Shown: positions 1 to 11,731, counted from the first letter of the stretch. The stretch is 64,000 bases of DNA from Trichobilharzia szidati (GCA_944472155.2 OX235279.1:48085564-48149563), one strand, 5' to 3'. A program made the numbers and translations. Notes: a model not told the origin generated them from the sequence alone.

Positions 1-35
1 CTCTTAAGACAAATGAACAGACAAAAACGTGTCTG

Positions 36-100
36 AGTAAAGCAAGAACTACAGTTTTAGCAGAATAAAATGGTACCATCTTTTACTTCGTTGCCTTTTT
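36..100 (-). mobile_element. Short Penelope-like 3' end fragment
   Basis: About 60 bases match, with a few differences, the end of the Penelope-like insertion at 52,199-52,260, including the stretch around the tggtaccat motif. In the 52 kb copy this lies downstream of the GIY-YIG ORF on the minus strand, so I read it as a piece of Penelope-element 3' sequence. It sits immediately upstream of the polypyrimidine tract of the candidate exon at 150. The D2 counterpart is about 21,841-21,905. Confidence 0.45.
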
Positions 101-149
101 TTGTCACGTTGGTTATTTTTTCGTATCCTTTTCTTCTCCTTTCTTATAG

Positions 150-282
150 GACAATCGCTAAACGAGCTATTGTTACAGTATCCTCGAGAGACACCGTGTT
201 TGTGTCATCCATGCTATCGAAATGAAGCGAATTTAAATGCCAGACTTGTTGTATCTGCCCTTGTGACCAAGAGACCTCCAAA
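150..282 (+). CDS. Candidate internal exon, NTR/TIMP-like N-terminal segment (D1 copy)
   Basis: A strong acceptor (a run of pyrimidines ending ttcttatag at 149) precedes an open stretch. A possible donor, gtaatt, follows at 283. Read in the frame giving QSLNELLLQYP, the exon contains the cysteine pattern CLCHPC, then a segment reading RLVVSALVTKRPP. N-terminal CxC followed by a hydrophobic VVxAxV strand is how netrin-like (NTR/TIMP) domains begin, but the second conserved cysteine of TIMPs is absent. No signal peptide or neighbouring exon was found, and reading on through the donor gives an immediate stop. The family call is an inference and could be wrong. The splice signals are the better evidence. 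Confidence 0.35.
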
Positions 283-1467
283 GTAATTTCGTGTTTGTTT
301 GTTTGTTTGTTTTTTATCCTGTTTCTGATAATTTGAATCTGTCGACTTGTTTTTTTGTTGTTTGATAAATAAATTTCCCTCTACTAGGGTGACTTAGTAA
401 CACGGACAACACCATTAGGTAGTTATAACCGTTGGCTGATAATCGGTATACGAAGAGTAGCTGGTATTTGGTTGTAAAACATTTTCCACCAGGAAAGAAA
501 GAGCAGGCCTTCGGAGGAACCTTGTTTTTCAAACGAATTTGTCGTGTTTAGACAGACAGCGAAAGCAACCTGTATACCGTAACAGTATATTCTGTTTTGT
601 TTGTCACGATGAACTCCAGGAACCTCTTTACCGTGAACGTTCGGAAGCTTTATAGTTCGATTTATAGTTCTAGAGGTGTCTAGTTAGCAGAAATCGACTT
701 CTTCCGCTCAATATTTCGTAGAAGTTTTCATTTTAACTCATTATTTGTTGTGTGGTTCACAAACGTCTTACAGATGTTTTGTTGCTTTAAATGATGTAGT
801 TTTCTTACTGTCTTTTCGTCTACTTTGCTGTCTTTATTCACGTTTATCGTGCTGTAGTTGCCTATTGACTGCTTAGCTGATGTACATGTGACCATCATAT
901 TCTTTGATAAGTTAGCGACAATCACTTCATTTAATGTGCTGGTGCACCCACCTCCTTAGTGTTATACCATACTAGTGTAATGTTATCGGGGAGAAAGTGG
1001 TCGCTTGTTGTTTTTTTCTTTTTCGGTACAACTACAGTTTGCGTTCACAATATGCTTCATCTGCTTGGGACAATGCGAGTAGACAGAATGTGCTTTAAAT
1101 GTCGTTCAGAGTATGGTGTGTAACTAACATAGGTTGTTGAGGTGTAAGATACATTGAATTTATGCTTGCTATGTGAGAGGTTAGCACTTCATTTTACTGG
1201 TTGGTATTCCGTATTTTTCAAAAAAGATATCTGACTGGCTGTGATTAATGCAGATTTTAACAGGAAAGTGCATCCACATCTGTATAGAATGAAATTGGCG
1301 TGAAATTCACCGGTAAACAGTAGCAGTAGTTATGGTCTGAGCTAGTTTCAAAAGGAAGAGTGTTAGTAGTGTAATTTGCTCTCTTCCACTTAACATAAAG
1401 TCGTGATCATGAAGTTGGCTTTCAAGGTTTTGCTTACAATGACAAATATAGCTGCATTTTTTTCGAC

Positions 1468-1640
1468 TTTTTTTTTACTACAGCTAGATTCCACAATTAT
1501 GGAATTTTCAGCATGTGATATCGGTAGCCCAAATTTTGCAGGTCGACCATTGATGTCAGGTGTGTGTCGGTAGAGGGGTCGAACCCCGGACCATGTGCAT
1601 GGTAGGCGAGAGTCCTAACCACTGTGCCACCGACGCACAG
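1468..1640 (-). mobile_element. tRNA-derived SINE, family A (D1)
   Basis: On the minus strand it begins with a tRNA-like head: an A-box-like tggcacagtgg, then a B box ggttcgacccc. A body shared with the copies at 5,271, 28,383 and 39,606 follows, and the element ends in a short A-rich tail seen here as Ts. Relative to those copies about 20 bases are missing near the 3' end. Such elements carry an internal pol III promoter and no protein. Confidence 0.8.
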
Positions 1641-1719
1641 ATTAAAAAACACAACAACACCCAAAAGAATAGGGATATGCTCATCGTATAGTAGTTAGAT
1701 ATTTGAAAACGATCTGCAG

Positions 1720-2290
1720 GAAGTTTTAGCCTTGGGTTTTGTGTTTCTTGACACGAAAAGCGTGTCTGCCATCTCGAAGGAACTCACGCCCCCAATTATG
1801 AGATTCAAATCCGCGTCATCCAATGTTGCAATCAGAGACGTTACTACTAACCTATTTGGGTTGGTAATTGACCTCCTATAGGACTGTAATAGACACGTTC
1901 ACTAAACAGTAGATACTAACTAATGCTATGCAGACTCCGTAACAGAAATAATATGCTGAATTGATGCAAGATGGTTGAAGGCAATTAGAAGGACTTCATC
2001 TAGGTTTCATGCTTATTAGCCCTGGTTTGGATCTCAGAACGGATATGAGTCCCTTCAAGATTGCAGATACGCCTAGCTGACGAGTACTGACAAGCACGCG
2101 ACGTAGACCCAAGGCTTTCCCGCCGATTGCATTGGAGCATCTAAAACCAATTCAGAGTGCACCATGACGATGTTCCACCCAGTATGATGATCAATCACAC
2201 TGTGCGCACTTGGCTGATAGAATTCAGTCTGCACCAATACCAAGGACTAAAGGATGCATGACATTAGTTAGTACTTAGTGTCCAATGAAA
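1720..2290. repeat. Opposed fragments of tRNA-like SINE family C (D1)
   Basis: On the minus strand, about 1,720-1,900 carries a tRNA-like head resembling the one at 8,300 (aataggttagtagtaacg as A box). On the plus strand, about 1,975-2,290 carries the body and tail of the same family, also seen near 3,010-3,130 and 8,164-8,270. The two halves face each other, so this is either two copies or one rearranged copy. The D2 counterpart is 23,555-24,125 and holds 21 extra bases near 23,749. Confidence 0.5.
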
Positions 2291-2859
2291 GTATTATTGT
2301 ACAGCTCTTGACTTTTCGGTGCATATTTGCTTACTTACATACTTTCTTTTTGATTCTTGTTATTTGCTCTAATTGTTTGTATATTCACTTACCTTATAAG
2401 AAATAAAGTTTTGCATCGGTAGGCTACTGTTTTATTTTGTTTGTTTGTTCGTTTGTTTTTTGTTTTGTCTTTTTATTTGCACGCAGAATAATAAATATTT
2501 TCATTGATATTTATTCACAGGAAAGTTTCCACCGGTTTTGGTGGCATAAACTTTCACTTGTGTTTTCTGTTGCTTGATTGTTTTCTAAGTAGGCATATTT
2601 CACATAGACGGTAGACAGTTTCCCACGATGTTATCGCATGTTCATATGTTGTTGTTGTGGTTGTTGTTGGTGTTTTCCTTTTCCATAGGGAGCTGCCAAT
2701 TCTTTTGTTTTTATCTTTGGGAAAGCGCTCCACTAGATGACATTTACTGTGTGTATACCAACCTTCTTCATGTTTTCTTTTTGTTGTTGTTGTTGTTGTT
2801 GTAAGAATACAACATTGTAGCAGAGTAGAACTCTGACAGGCATAGTAATAGTATACTGC

Positions 2860-3135
2860 ATTGATGTTCACTGGTTGAAGGTAATTTGCAGGAAGACGAG
2901 CCTTCATGCCTGTAGGCCATTGTCGGTGTTTTCAGTCAGTCAGAGACGTTACCATTGAGCTTTTCGGGCTTACTGCCGATTGTCGTCGACTCTCCTAGCA
3001 TCAGTTCAGAGTGCACCACAATGGAGGAAACCACTTAGTGTATGATGATCACATTTCAAACTTGACTGACAGAATTCTGTGTGCAGCAACACCTTGAACA
3101 CTAGACGCATAGGATTGCTTACTCATTAGTGACCT
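2860..3135 (+). repeat. SINE family C fragment (D1)
   Basis: It shares the pattern ttcagagtgcaccac, a gatgatcacattt segment, then ttgactgacagaattc, with the family C bodies at 2,150 and 8,190. The head is degraded. (TTG)n tracts at about 2,647-2,670 and 2,782-2,803 lie just upstream. The D2 counterpart is about 24,700-24,975. Confidence 0.5.
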
Positions 3136-4384
3136 ATCCTTGTTTATAGCACACAGTGATGCAATATTATTTACTGTGGTAGAGTCTCCCAAGCACAATT
3201 GATTGTTTGCACTCAAATAAAAGTGATCAAACAACTTTTTGACTTGACTCATGCAGGTTTTTACTGCTGGGCACTTCCTTCATTCTCATTCGTTTTCGGA
3301 TTTTCTATGCTTAAAACATCAGTAGCGCATCATTCCTATTGCAAATGCATTAATTTGTGGAGTAGAAATTAAGTAGTCAGCGTCTTCCTTTCTGTTTCTA
3401 CACCTGTCTGTATTAGGAGATGAAGGGATGGTGAAGTTTATAGAAAGTACGATGCATAAAAGCGGAAGTTTTTATCCCCTTACTCCTATAGTATTCGTTC
3501 TGTCTAGACCAAAAACAAATCAAGACATCAAATTGACAGTTCAAAATACGAGTTTCATTTCGGGATGGAAACTGTAATATGACGGTGATTGCTCAACTAG
3601 CTAGAGATCGTGCACGAATGACCGAACGTAATACAACAGCGTGCCAAATGGTGCAGATGCTTGATCGCAGTAAAGCAGTAAAGGTCAGCATTCAGTGTTG
3701 AATGATGAATGCTGTAGGCTAATAATTTTGGGGAATTATTTACCACCTTACCTTCTTTAAGAGTTTTACAGTGCTTCATCCTTTAACAGAGGTGTAGAAT
3801 GCCTGACTTAAGTCCTTGAGACATTAATAGCTGATGATTATAGACTGTAGGAAATAGGACTCCAGGTTGTTGTTAAAAGCTGAGATACATTCACTCTCTA
3901 TACACTCCCAGATTGATCAAACTCTAATTATTCTCCATGTAATTATTTCTTTCCCCCTTGCATTTCTGTTCATTACAGTTTCTTAGCGTTTGTTTTATGT
4001 GTGGCAACTTAAACTATCTCACCTCTGTGCAAAGTTCTACGTAGAAAATTCAGTTTCAGAGCCTTCTGTACTGTTAATATTTAAAGGACAAATATTAGGA
4101 CCTTACTTAACATTCTTATTACTGGGGAAATTCCGGTAACATTCCAACCCATGAACTCAGTCACTAGAATTCTTTTGACCTGAATAGACAGAATGTTATG
4201 ATCTATCGAAGACCTATCAATGATTATATGGTTAGATTTGTTGCTGGTGGGAGGGATGTCAGTTAAATTAGCGAAGCTGAATTGCCTGACTAAGTATAGA
4301 ATCATTGACCACAATAAAATGAGAAGAAGCTCAGCTATTGCTATGCATGTACTGATTCAAAGGAAAAACTTATTTCTGCAGCTG

Positions 4385-5266
4385 CATACTTGAACAACAC
4401 TGGAGTTACGTGGACGAAGATGCACCTCCGTCGATCGAGAGGTGCTGTGGCGATTTTTAGCCGTGACGGGAGTGCACATCGCACTAATCAAGCCACTCTA
4501 CTCGAATTCATGCAGTCGTGGAAGACCTTATAGAGAGTTGCCATCTGAAGTGATGACAAACAGTGGTGTCTGTCAGGGAGGCATACTGTCCCATTTTTGT
4601 CTAATTTCATCAAAGGTGTACCAATAGAATTGACTGAGTTTAGCAACTTAGGGATTGCCTTCCTGTCAGGGAAAAGTTTTTGTAATGTGTGGTAAGCGGA
4701 TGATATTGTCCTCATATGTGAAGATGCTGACAAAATGCAGAATCTTATGAGTATCTTGAACGGAAATCTTCGAGTGTTTGGCATACTATTCGCTTCTGTC
4801 AAATGTAAGATGATGTTGCAAGACTGGTCTGCACCGACTCCTAGCTTAAAGGCAGGGAATGGAATGGTTGAGCATGTTGACCACTTCACATATTTGGGAA
4901 GCTGCATCAGCCTTGAAAAGACTGATTGTTAACGAAATCTCACCAGCGATACAAAAGGCGTGTTTGCCATTCTCCAACTTACTTCACTTTCGTGTAGACG
5001 TGATATCCGACTATCGATAAGAGGACGGGGGTGCACTGCGCATCAGTTCGCTGAGGGAAGATGTCGTCGAGAGTGGGAGATATCAAAATGATAGCTCCGT
5101 TTGACCACAGATTTTTGCGTTCCGTCTCCCATGTTAAATGGCATAATATTTTGAGCAATATTGATGTTAGGGGTAAAGTGTTAGCTAATGAGGCAAAAAG
5201 AATCAATAAAGTTGTGAAGCTACACGGATTAAGACGGCTTGAACACGTTTTCTGCATGCTGAGCGA
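4385..5266 (+). pseudogene. RTE-type reverse transcriptase relic (D1)
   Basis: Broken reading frames give, in order: VLWRFL then LIKPLYSNS (RT finger/palm region); MTNSGVCQGGILS (motif B, normally SGVRQGCPLS); an ADDIVLIC segment preceded by a stop in place of Tyr (motif C); a KCKMMLQDW segment followed by FTYLGS; and finally FDHRFLRS and LRRLEHVF, as in the C-terminal region of RTE elements. Stops and frameshifts make it non-functional. In this copy a family A SINE interrupts it at 5,271. Confidence 0.8.
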
Positions 5267-5270
5267 CTGC

Positions 5271-5470
5271 GTCGGTGGCATAGTGGTTAGGACTCTCGCC
5301 GACCATGCACATGGTCCGTGGTTCGGTCCCCTGCCGGCGCACACCCGATATCTATGGTCGGCCTGAATTTGGGCTACCGATATCCATGCTGAAAATTCCA
5401 TACTTATACTGAAAATACAGTGTGACATCAAGCTGCAATCAAAATAAAAAAATAAAAATAAAAAAAATAA
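5271..5470 (+). mobile_element. tRNA-derived SINE, family A, present only in D1
   Basis: The head contains tggcatagtgg and ggttcggtcc (A and B box). The body is followed by an A-rich tail containing AAAAT repeats. The D2 counterpart at about 27,106 reads straight through, so this is a post-duplication insertion. It came with loss of about 15 bases of target relative to D2, and I see no clean target-site duplication. Confidence 0.85.
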
Positions 5471-5978
5471 TTTTCTTAGAAAAGAATAGGTTGTTCAAGA
5501 GTTAGGAGTGACCAAAATCTAAACGTGTCATCAGTTCATGAAATCTGTGAATGTTGATTTGAGCCACGTAAGGAAGTATAGCCTGTCTGAATGGGGACAG
5601 CAGGATGCTAAAGCCCAGTGTTTTGAGATTATTGGTTGTTTGGCTCGAAATCCTTGTCAACGGTTCAGGTGCATTCACTGTTTGCAATCTCCCAGACCCA
5701 TCAAATCCTGAAGTTTTTCCCAGTTACTGCTCTTTCTCCTGTACATTGCTATTAGTTATAGTTCTTTTGAGCTTATTTTTTTGATTACTTATGTGTGCTA
5801 CATGAATTGTGATACTGTGAACTGTTGTACTTCTGTCTAGTGTTCTGTATTGAAAGTCAATCAGTCAGAAGGGTGATTCTAATAGCTAAATCTCTGTTCA
5901 TCAAATTAACATCAGACCTTTATACCGAAGATAACGAAATAATGGTATTGCTAAGATCAAATGATGAAATGAAACAAA

Positions 5979-6412
5979 GTATATATATATATATATATTC
6001 AAGTATTGGTTTCGTAGGGATTTTGTTTAATTGTATGGAGGATTTCCTCATGAGCTGACATCAGTTAGAGAACCACTGGAAATCCTGGGAGTACTGGACA
6101 GCTATTTCGTCCTAGTTTGGGACTCTTCATCAGTACACGCCCACCGGGATTCGAACCCAGGACCTTCTGGTTACAAGGCGAGCTCGTAGACCATTTAGCC
6201 ACTGGGACCCGATCCAATTGTCCTTGAATTCTAACTTCTGCCAATTCACGACATAGCGCGACCATTTCGCAATGTCTTCTTAGATGAGTTACTGTCACAT
6301 CTTCAACTTGCTGTATCCTACTGGTCACGGCTTCCCACTAGAACCCCAGGTTAACTGCCTGAATAGGGCCAGTCACTAGTGAGCATCAGATTTTTTTCAA
6401 GTATTGGTTTGG

Positions 6413-6465
<53 letters not shown>

Positions 6466-6740
6466 TTTCTTTGCCTACTTTTCGTGTCTCCCATGTTTTG
6501 TCTCAACGCTGAATCATTTGCTCTCAAATCTATCTCCCTGTTATTTGATATTTTCATGCTGATGAATGTCTCTTTATATATATATCCACCATACCCTTTG
6601 GCACTAAACACATGTTTAATCTTAGAAAATGACAGATATATACTTTTGGACAAATGTAAACAATAATTTGTGTTCGGAGGGTACTTTTTTCATTATATGA
6701 TATTTCCAGTAAATTACTGCTGAATTACATATTACCCTAG

Positions 6741-6791
<51 letters not shown>
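5979..6791. repeat. Cluster of (TA)n microsatellites (D1)
   Basis: Pure or nearly pure TA runs lie at about 5,980-5,998, 6,411-6,462 and 6,748-6,791, each at the edge of a SINE or LTR fragment. In D2 the matching runs are at 27,633-27,673, 28,089-28,126 and 28,781-28,816, all with different lengths. Long reading frames of alternating Ile and Tyr here are artefacts of the repeat. Confidence 0.9.
5999..6390 (-). mobile_element. tRNA-Thr-like SINE with hammerhead-like core, family B (D1)
   Basis: On the minus strand the order is a 5' leader, a tRNA-like head with A box agtggctaaatgg and B box ggttcgaatcc, then a hammerhead-like core, then a tail ending in aaccaatacttgaa next to (TA)n. The head has TGT in the anticodon-loop position, which suggests a tRNA-Thr origin by inference. 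In the core, CTGATGA lies at 6,133-6,127 and GGACGAAA at 6,112-6,105, with pairing GTCC/GGAC between them. Three extra bases separate CTGATGA from the stem, so activity is doubtful. Confidence 0.7.
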
Positions 6792-6792
<1 letters not shown>

Positions 6793-7000
6793 GTAACGAC
6801 AGTAGGCAAGAGTCAGGCAACAGATCATTTATTAAGGAAATCAACGCATATTTTTATATGTTTTCATGTACATTACTATGGATATGTAAACAAACAAACA
6901 CAGTCTTCCGATTGGTTGTTTCTCACGTCAAATCTTGGGAACGTAAATATTGACGAAAATTACTGTCTACCAATTTGGCTAGTAGACAGCTCTCACCACA
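6792..7000 (+). mobile_element. Candidate solo LTR, internally deleted (D1)
   Basis: This is the same element as 20,818-21,132 but with about 106 bases missing between two copies of ttctcacg. It should begin TGTAAC (here the first T is C) and it ends CTCACCACA. It is flanked on both sides by TATA, consistent with a 4-base target duplication inside (TA)n. It contains an inverted CCAAT box (gattggttg). Confidence 0.65.
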
Positions 7001-7559
7001 TATATATATATACATAGTAGCGTATTCAAATATGTAGAGAGTCGTTGGCCGAAGACTATGCAGTTTGCAACCGTTATGCAATTATGGCTACTGGTTGGGA
7101 TGTTTAACTCCATGCTGGAGTGGACAAAAGGTCTAAGATTCTTGGTTGACCAGGTTTCTACTCTTAACGTCTACAATCAGTGTTTCCATTTTTACTGTAT
7201 TCCGTGACTTTTATTCTTAACAGAAAATCAACGCGATGTATTTGTTTCTTTATTTCTTATTATTTTTTTAAATTGTAAGCATTTAACAGAGCTCTAATGA
7301 CTTTTAAAGTGTTAAATAGGCGGGGAATATCAGTAGCCAGAAACAACTAGCTTTTGTAGGTCGCGTGTAACGCATGCGCATAACGGCTGTCTACCTTTAT
7401 AATGTGTGAGTCTGAGTAGAAGTGCATTGGGCAAATACATGTATCCTTATTATTGAATCTTGTCAGTCAGTTATCATCAATATCTTTCAACACCTCAGGA
7501 GTTGGTTGCTGCTTCTTCGATACCTGTTTAATTAGAAGTAGTCTTTAAACCTTGCTTAC

Positions 7560-7790
7560 ACTTGGCAGACTGATGTGTTCAAATTGAGATTGAGTAGCGA
7601 ACTACCTCATTCAGTTAGCGATCAGTACGCGTGCTGGAAATGATGTACTGATGAAGAGTCCCTCACTAGGACAAAACAGCTGTCCATTACTCCCTGCAGG
7701 TTTTCCAATGGTTCTCGAACCGATATCAGCTCCTGATGAAACCCTGTAACTCATCAATCAAATCCCTACAAACCAATACTTGAATACCGA
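7560..7790 (+). mobile_element. SINE family B 3' half with mutated hammerhead core (D1)
   Basis: The core reads ctgatga, stem gtcc/ggac, then aaaa in place of gaaa, followed by cagctgtcc. The tail ends aaccaatacttgaa. Loss of the G in GAAA should abolish hammerhead cleavage. The tRNA-like head is not recognisable upstream. The D2 counterpart is about 29,600-29,830, with the same change. Confidence 0.6.
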
Positions 7791-8163
7791 TAACTGTGTT
7801 TCCTTGTAAACTCCTGTCATATGGATAAATTATGCCTATGAATTAAAAACGCCCTAAGATTTGACATTCATGTTCGTTTGTCAATCTTAGACTGTACACA
7901 TTTTCGCTTTTTATTGTTTCTGTTTCGTTTTTTTTGTTTGTTTACTCCCTGACCCCTCCTTCTGATATCTATCTCGACATAGTGAAACTATTTCATTGAT
8001 AAGATATGCAGAAGGTATGCATAACAAGTGGAGAATCGGTCAGTGTAATGGGAATGATTCATTACATTGATGAATAGTGTACTTAAGATATTAATAAACA
8101 GTGAAACGCTGTCATGATAATATTTCAAACTTCTTGGCTATTTGAAATTTCGTGGTATTTCTG

Positions 8164-8468
8164 AAATTAGGGTGGTGGCCACATTGCAAGCTTGACTGAT
8201 AGACCTCAGTCTGCAGCGAAGATAGGACTAGACACATTACACTAGTTACTGACTAGTGCGCAATCAAAAATATCCAATACAGTCCTACACGAGGTCAAAC
8301 GCGAGACTGAATAGCTTAGTGGTAACGTCTCTGACTGCAGCTTTGGGTGGTGCTGGTTCGAGCCTCAGAAGGGACATGAGTTCCTTCAAGGTTGCAGATG
8401 AGTACCAACTAGCACGCAACGTAGTTCCAAGTCTTCCTGCCGATTGCCTCCAACCATCTAATTAGGAG
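8164..8468 (+). mobile_element. tRNA-derived SINE family C (D1)
   Basis: A tail of one copy (8,164-8,270) is followed by the head of another. The head has A box tagcttagtggtaacg, B box ggttcgagcctc, then a body reading agaagggacatgagttcc. This is the clearest family C head in D1 and has the spacing of a pol III promoter. Confidence 0.65.
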
Positions 8469-8469
8469 A

Positions 8470-10900
8470 TTTTCTTAGTGCGAAGCGAAATGGATGGTAG
8501 TTTCTTGCCCACCCTGTTATATACATTCCTTTCCGTAAGTATACATATTGTGATCAACGTGAAGAATATTGCAGAACCCAAAGAAGATGTGACGGTATTT
8601 AGAAATTCAAAGGAATCTGGAATGATAATACACTGTTAACTGGATTTGTTCGACTGTAACACTTGGTGAAAGACAGCCGAATAACACATATTAGCGGATC
8701 AAGTTTGTTTGATTTCCGATTATGAGCGAGTCTTCGAGATTTAATGTGATTAGAACAAATCAATTCTCGAAACAGGGATGTAAGGCGTTAATTTTCGAAT
8801 AACTAAGGGAACTCGGTGAATCATGTACTTGACTAACAACAGTTACAATGATTTCCTGATTAGGCATGTCGATTCTGGTAAACGTTTTGCAGTGAAGCTC
8901 GACAGCACTAGAATCCTATACAGTATCAAGAGACGAATGATATGTTGTGATAACTAGTGGTCGAATTCCTAAAATCATTGCACATAGCATTCTAAGTGTT
9001 ATGTGAATAGAACTTGGGCACTGTGGTGGAGTATAATAATGACAATTATGATAATAATAATAATAATAACAATCTGCTTTCTTCCAAAATGTTACTTATA
9101 ATACAGAATGGAATTGTCAGCATTTGTCACAATATTGCTTCTAGTTTACTCAAAATGTCAATTAAATTAACCACTGCAATTTGTCCATATTTACAGTAGG
9201 GTTGAGGTCAAAAATGTGCAAAGTACAAGGTGAGAATACCAACTCAAGTGATAATAGTGACAGTGGGTTTGTTTCAAACAGTATTGTCGATACAGTTTGG
9301 AAATTCTGGTCTATTTTGGACTATTGAATTTAATGTTCTCTTGATATAGCACGGTGAAGGGAAAAGCAAAATATAACAATTATTACAGACCTTAAATGAT
9401 GTCTACACTTATGAGAAAATAAACAGACAAAAAATGAGAGGATTATAAATATAATAATAATAATGATAACAGAACCCTTGATGTGATAAGGGTGGAGAAG
9501 ATTGTTTATTCACTAGTTCTGAGAAGGTTAGTTAGCTCGTACCTGACAGTATTTTCATCACATAAAATACGTGCCAAATATGGTGCAGCGGAAGTTGTGT
9601 ACTTACACGTGCGTGCATCAAGTCTTCTGAAATGACTTCTCGTTTTACCTGAAGAGACACAAGCTGAAAGCTGCAGGTAAAATCTGACAAAATTCCTTTA
9701 GCAAATTTATGGCCTGAAATCAAGTGCATATTAAACTACGCTGCAGCAGTCCTTACTTAACGCAATTCACCTATGTACCAAATAATTCAGTAGTCTAACC
9801 TGTCTAACCTGTAAGTACTGACGACAAAAACTCAGACTGAAAAGACTTGGTTATCAGACAAAAAGCACTCACGTGCGCCGTATATTGAAGATATTTGAAG
9901 GTGAAGATTATCCATGGAAACAGGCCTACAATGTATCTGACGGATATGGCTTTAATAAAAACTAAAGGAGTGTGCTTATAGAGAGGTCAAGGCAAAAGCG
10001 CGAAATGGCTGAACGCTCTTACCGAGATTGATTTGTCATACTCTGCTAAATTTTCAGTTTCTGTGATGTTGTAGGTGCACTTGGTATGTCCACTTGAAGC
10101 TTCATATCATCCGTCAAGGGTTCTTGAAGCTGCTTTATGCTTGAGTGGAGTTCACTTATTCGTCATAATTTTGAATTTGTTTGCCTTGAATATGCGGTGT
10201 GGGTGTTAGGTCCACATTTTACTTTTGCAGTACGGATTATTTCTGCTCATTGTTAGAAGATATCGAAAATGTTAAGACCTCTAGTTGTTTTAAGCAAGGA
10301 TTATGTCAATTGTTTATTGGTATGCAAGTGTACAAGCGCACCTTACTTGGACTTACTTGGATTTTGTCGCAAAAGTGGATGTAGTTTGCACGAATTCGTA
10401 TGTTTCACAATTGTGACACAAAACAAACATTAAGATTTTAGGGTAAAGAGCAAGATGCAAGATGCACGTGTTGACAGGCTGTAAGAGGAGCTTTTGGGCA
10501 AATTTATTTGATAAGATCTCACAGGACTATTTGTTGTATGGCATTGTGAGGCATTATCAAATAAATTTACTCAATGATGAGGCATTCTCAGTGATTTGAG
10601 CAGTCAACCAATCATCAATTGACTCTCAGTTCTCAAAAGTTCCCAACTAAATTCTCAGTCCTGGTTTCAGTGACTCCAGGTGTTTGCCAACAATCACAAA
10701 TAGTCAGTGACTCGAGGTCCATCATATTTGAAATTAGTTTCTTCACGAACCAATATCAGTGTAGCAAACATCCCAAATCGTTGTAGGCAGTTATGTATCA
10801 GCAGAAGTTGTCGATCGAGCTTATCAAATGTTGGCTGGTCAATGTTTGAAGGGTGACCAGCATTTCGTTCCTAAAATTCCATTGTTGATTCGACAACATC
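8470..10900. other. Unassigned D1 sequence
   Basis: No gene is recognised. There is an (AAT)n-type tract at about 9,040-9,070. A 250-base segment at 9,410-9,680 recurs inverted at about 63,725-63,965. The end of the repeat seen at 53,750 and 56,260 (agaacttgggcactg) lies near 9,008. Short reading frames here show no conserved motif. The D2 counterpart is 30,513-32,930. Confidence 0.5.
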
Positions 10901-10929
10901 TTTTGTCGTCAAGAATTAGTTTGTTTCAA

Positions 10930-11160
10930 GAGTGACCACAGATTTGTATGAGTCGGAGAACCAACGGAAACCAGATAGCACTGGAGAGCCTTTTCGTCCT
11001 AGTTTCGTACTCTTTGACAGTACGTATCCACCGCGGTTCGGACTCAGCACCTTCCAGTTGTAAGGCAGACTCGTATGCGTCTCAGACACTGAGACTCGAT
11101 TCACTGGCCCATGATTTCCAACTACCACCAATTCGTGATCTTAGAGCGACCAACAGCCAT
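10930..11160 (-). repeat. Degenerate SINE family B copy (D1)
   Basis: The minus strand retains a damaged B box, a run resembling the core with GTACTGTC in place of CTGATGA, and a tail-like segment. Similarity to 5,999-6,390 is clear in order but weak base by base. The D2 counterpart is 32,961-33,191. Confidence 0.5.
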
Positions 11161-11729
11161 CTTTTCTTGTCAGAAATATTGTGCATGAATATAATGTTTC
11201 CTATATCTGGCGAACCGTGTCTCTTTCTTACCTAGTTGGACATCAGCAATTGTGTAAACGCCACCATCTTCAAGATGGAAATTTCCAGCTGTGCATGTCA
11301 CAAAATGTGAGATGGATCATGATTTGAAATACACGTATGGTATAATTGACAGACAGAGCAACCAAGCGTAGAAGCAGTGCACCTTTTTCTCACTCACTCG
11401 GAAGAGAGTGGACACAGAAAGCAAGTTCTATCCGAGCTTACTGATATATCGTGTTTGCTCTAATCTGCCTTCAGTTGTTTGATTGATTACGTGAGTGGCT
11501 ATCAGCATGGATTTTGTGGAGAATGATCTACTGAAAGGAAATATATACAGTCACTAGGGTTAGCGTGGACTACAAAAGAACCAAATCATAATCAGTCAAT
11601 GACAGAACCATGGGTGTAGACGCTTAACTACCCCTAGGTCGCTCAATGTGGACAATTGTCTCTTGTCTTTCAGGTGACATATATGAATTCGAAGTTTTCA
11701 GTACTGGACCCATTCAAAAGGCGAATCTG

Positions 11730-11731
<2 letters not shown>

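Noticed and set aside
2554..2907. 117-codon minus-strand frame with poly-Thr runs, repeated in D2
   Set aside because: The Thr runs are (TTG)n repeats read in reverse. No other support.
4081..4314. 77-codon minus-strand frame repeated at 25,917
   Set aside because: Conserved only because the block is duplicated. No motif, and it lies beside an RT relic on the other strand.
6120..6215. Possible real tRNA gene on the minus strand
   Set aside because: A and B boxes are present, but acceptor-stem pairing is poor and the sequence is joined to a repeated SINE body.
6379..6828. Overlapping frames rich in Ile and Tyr on both strands
   Set aside because: They are produced by (TA)n microsatellites and have no coding support.
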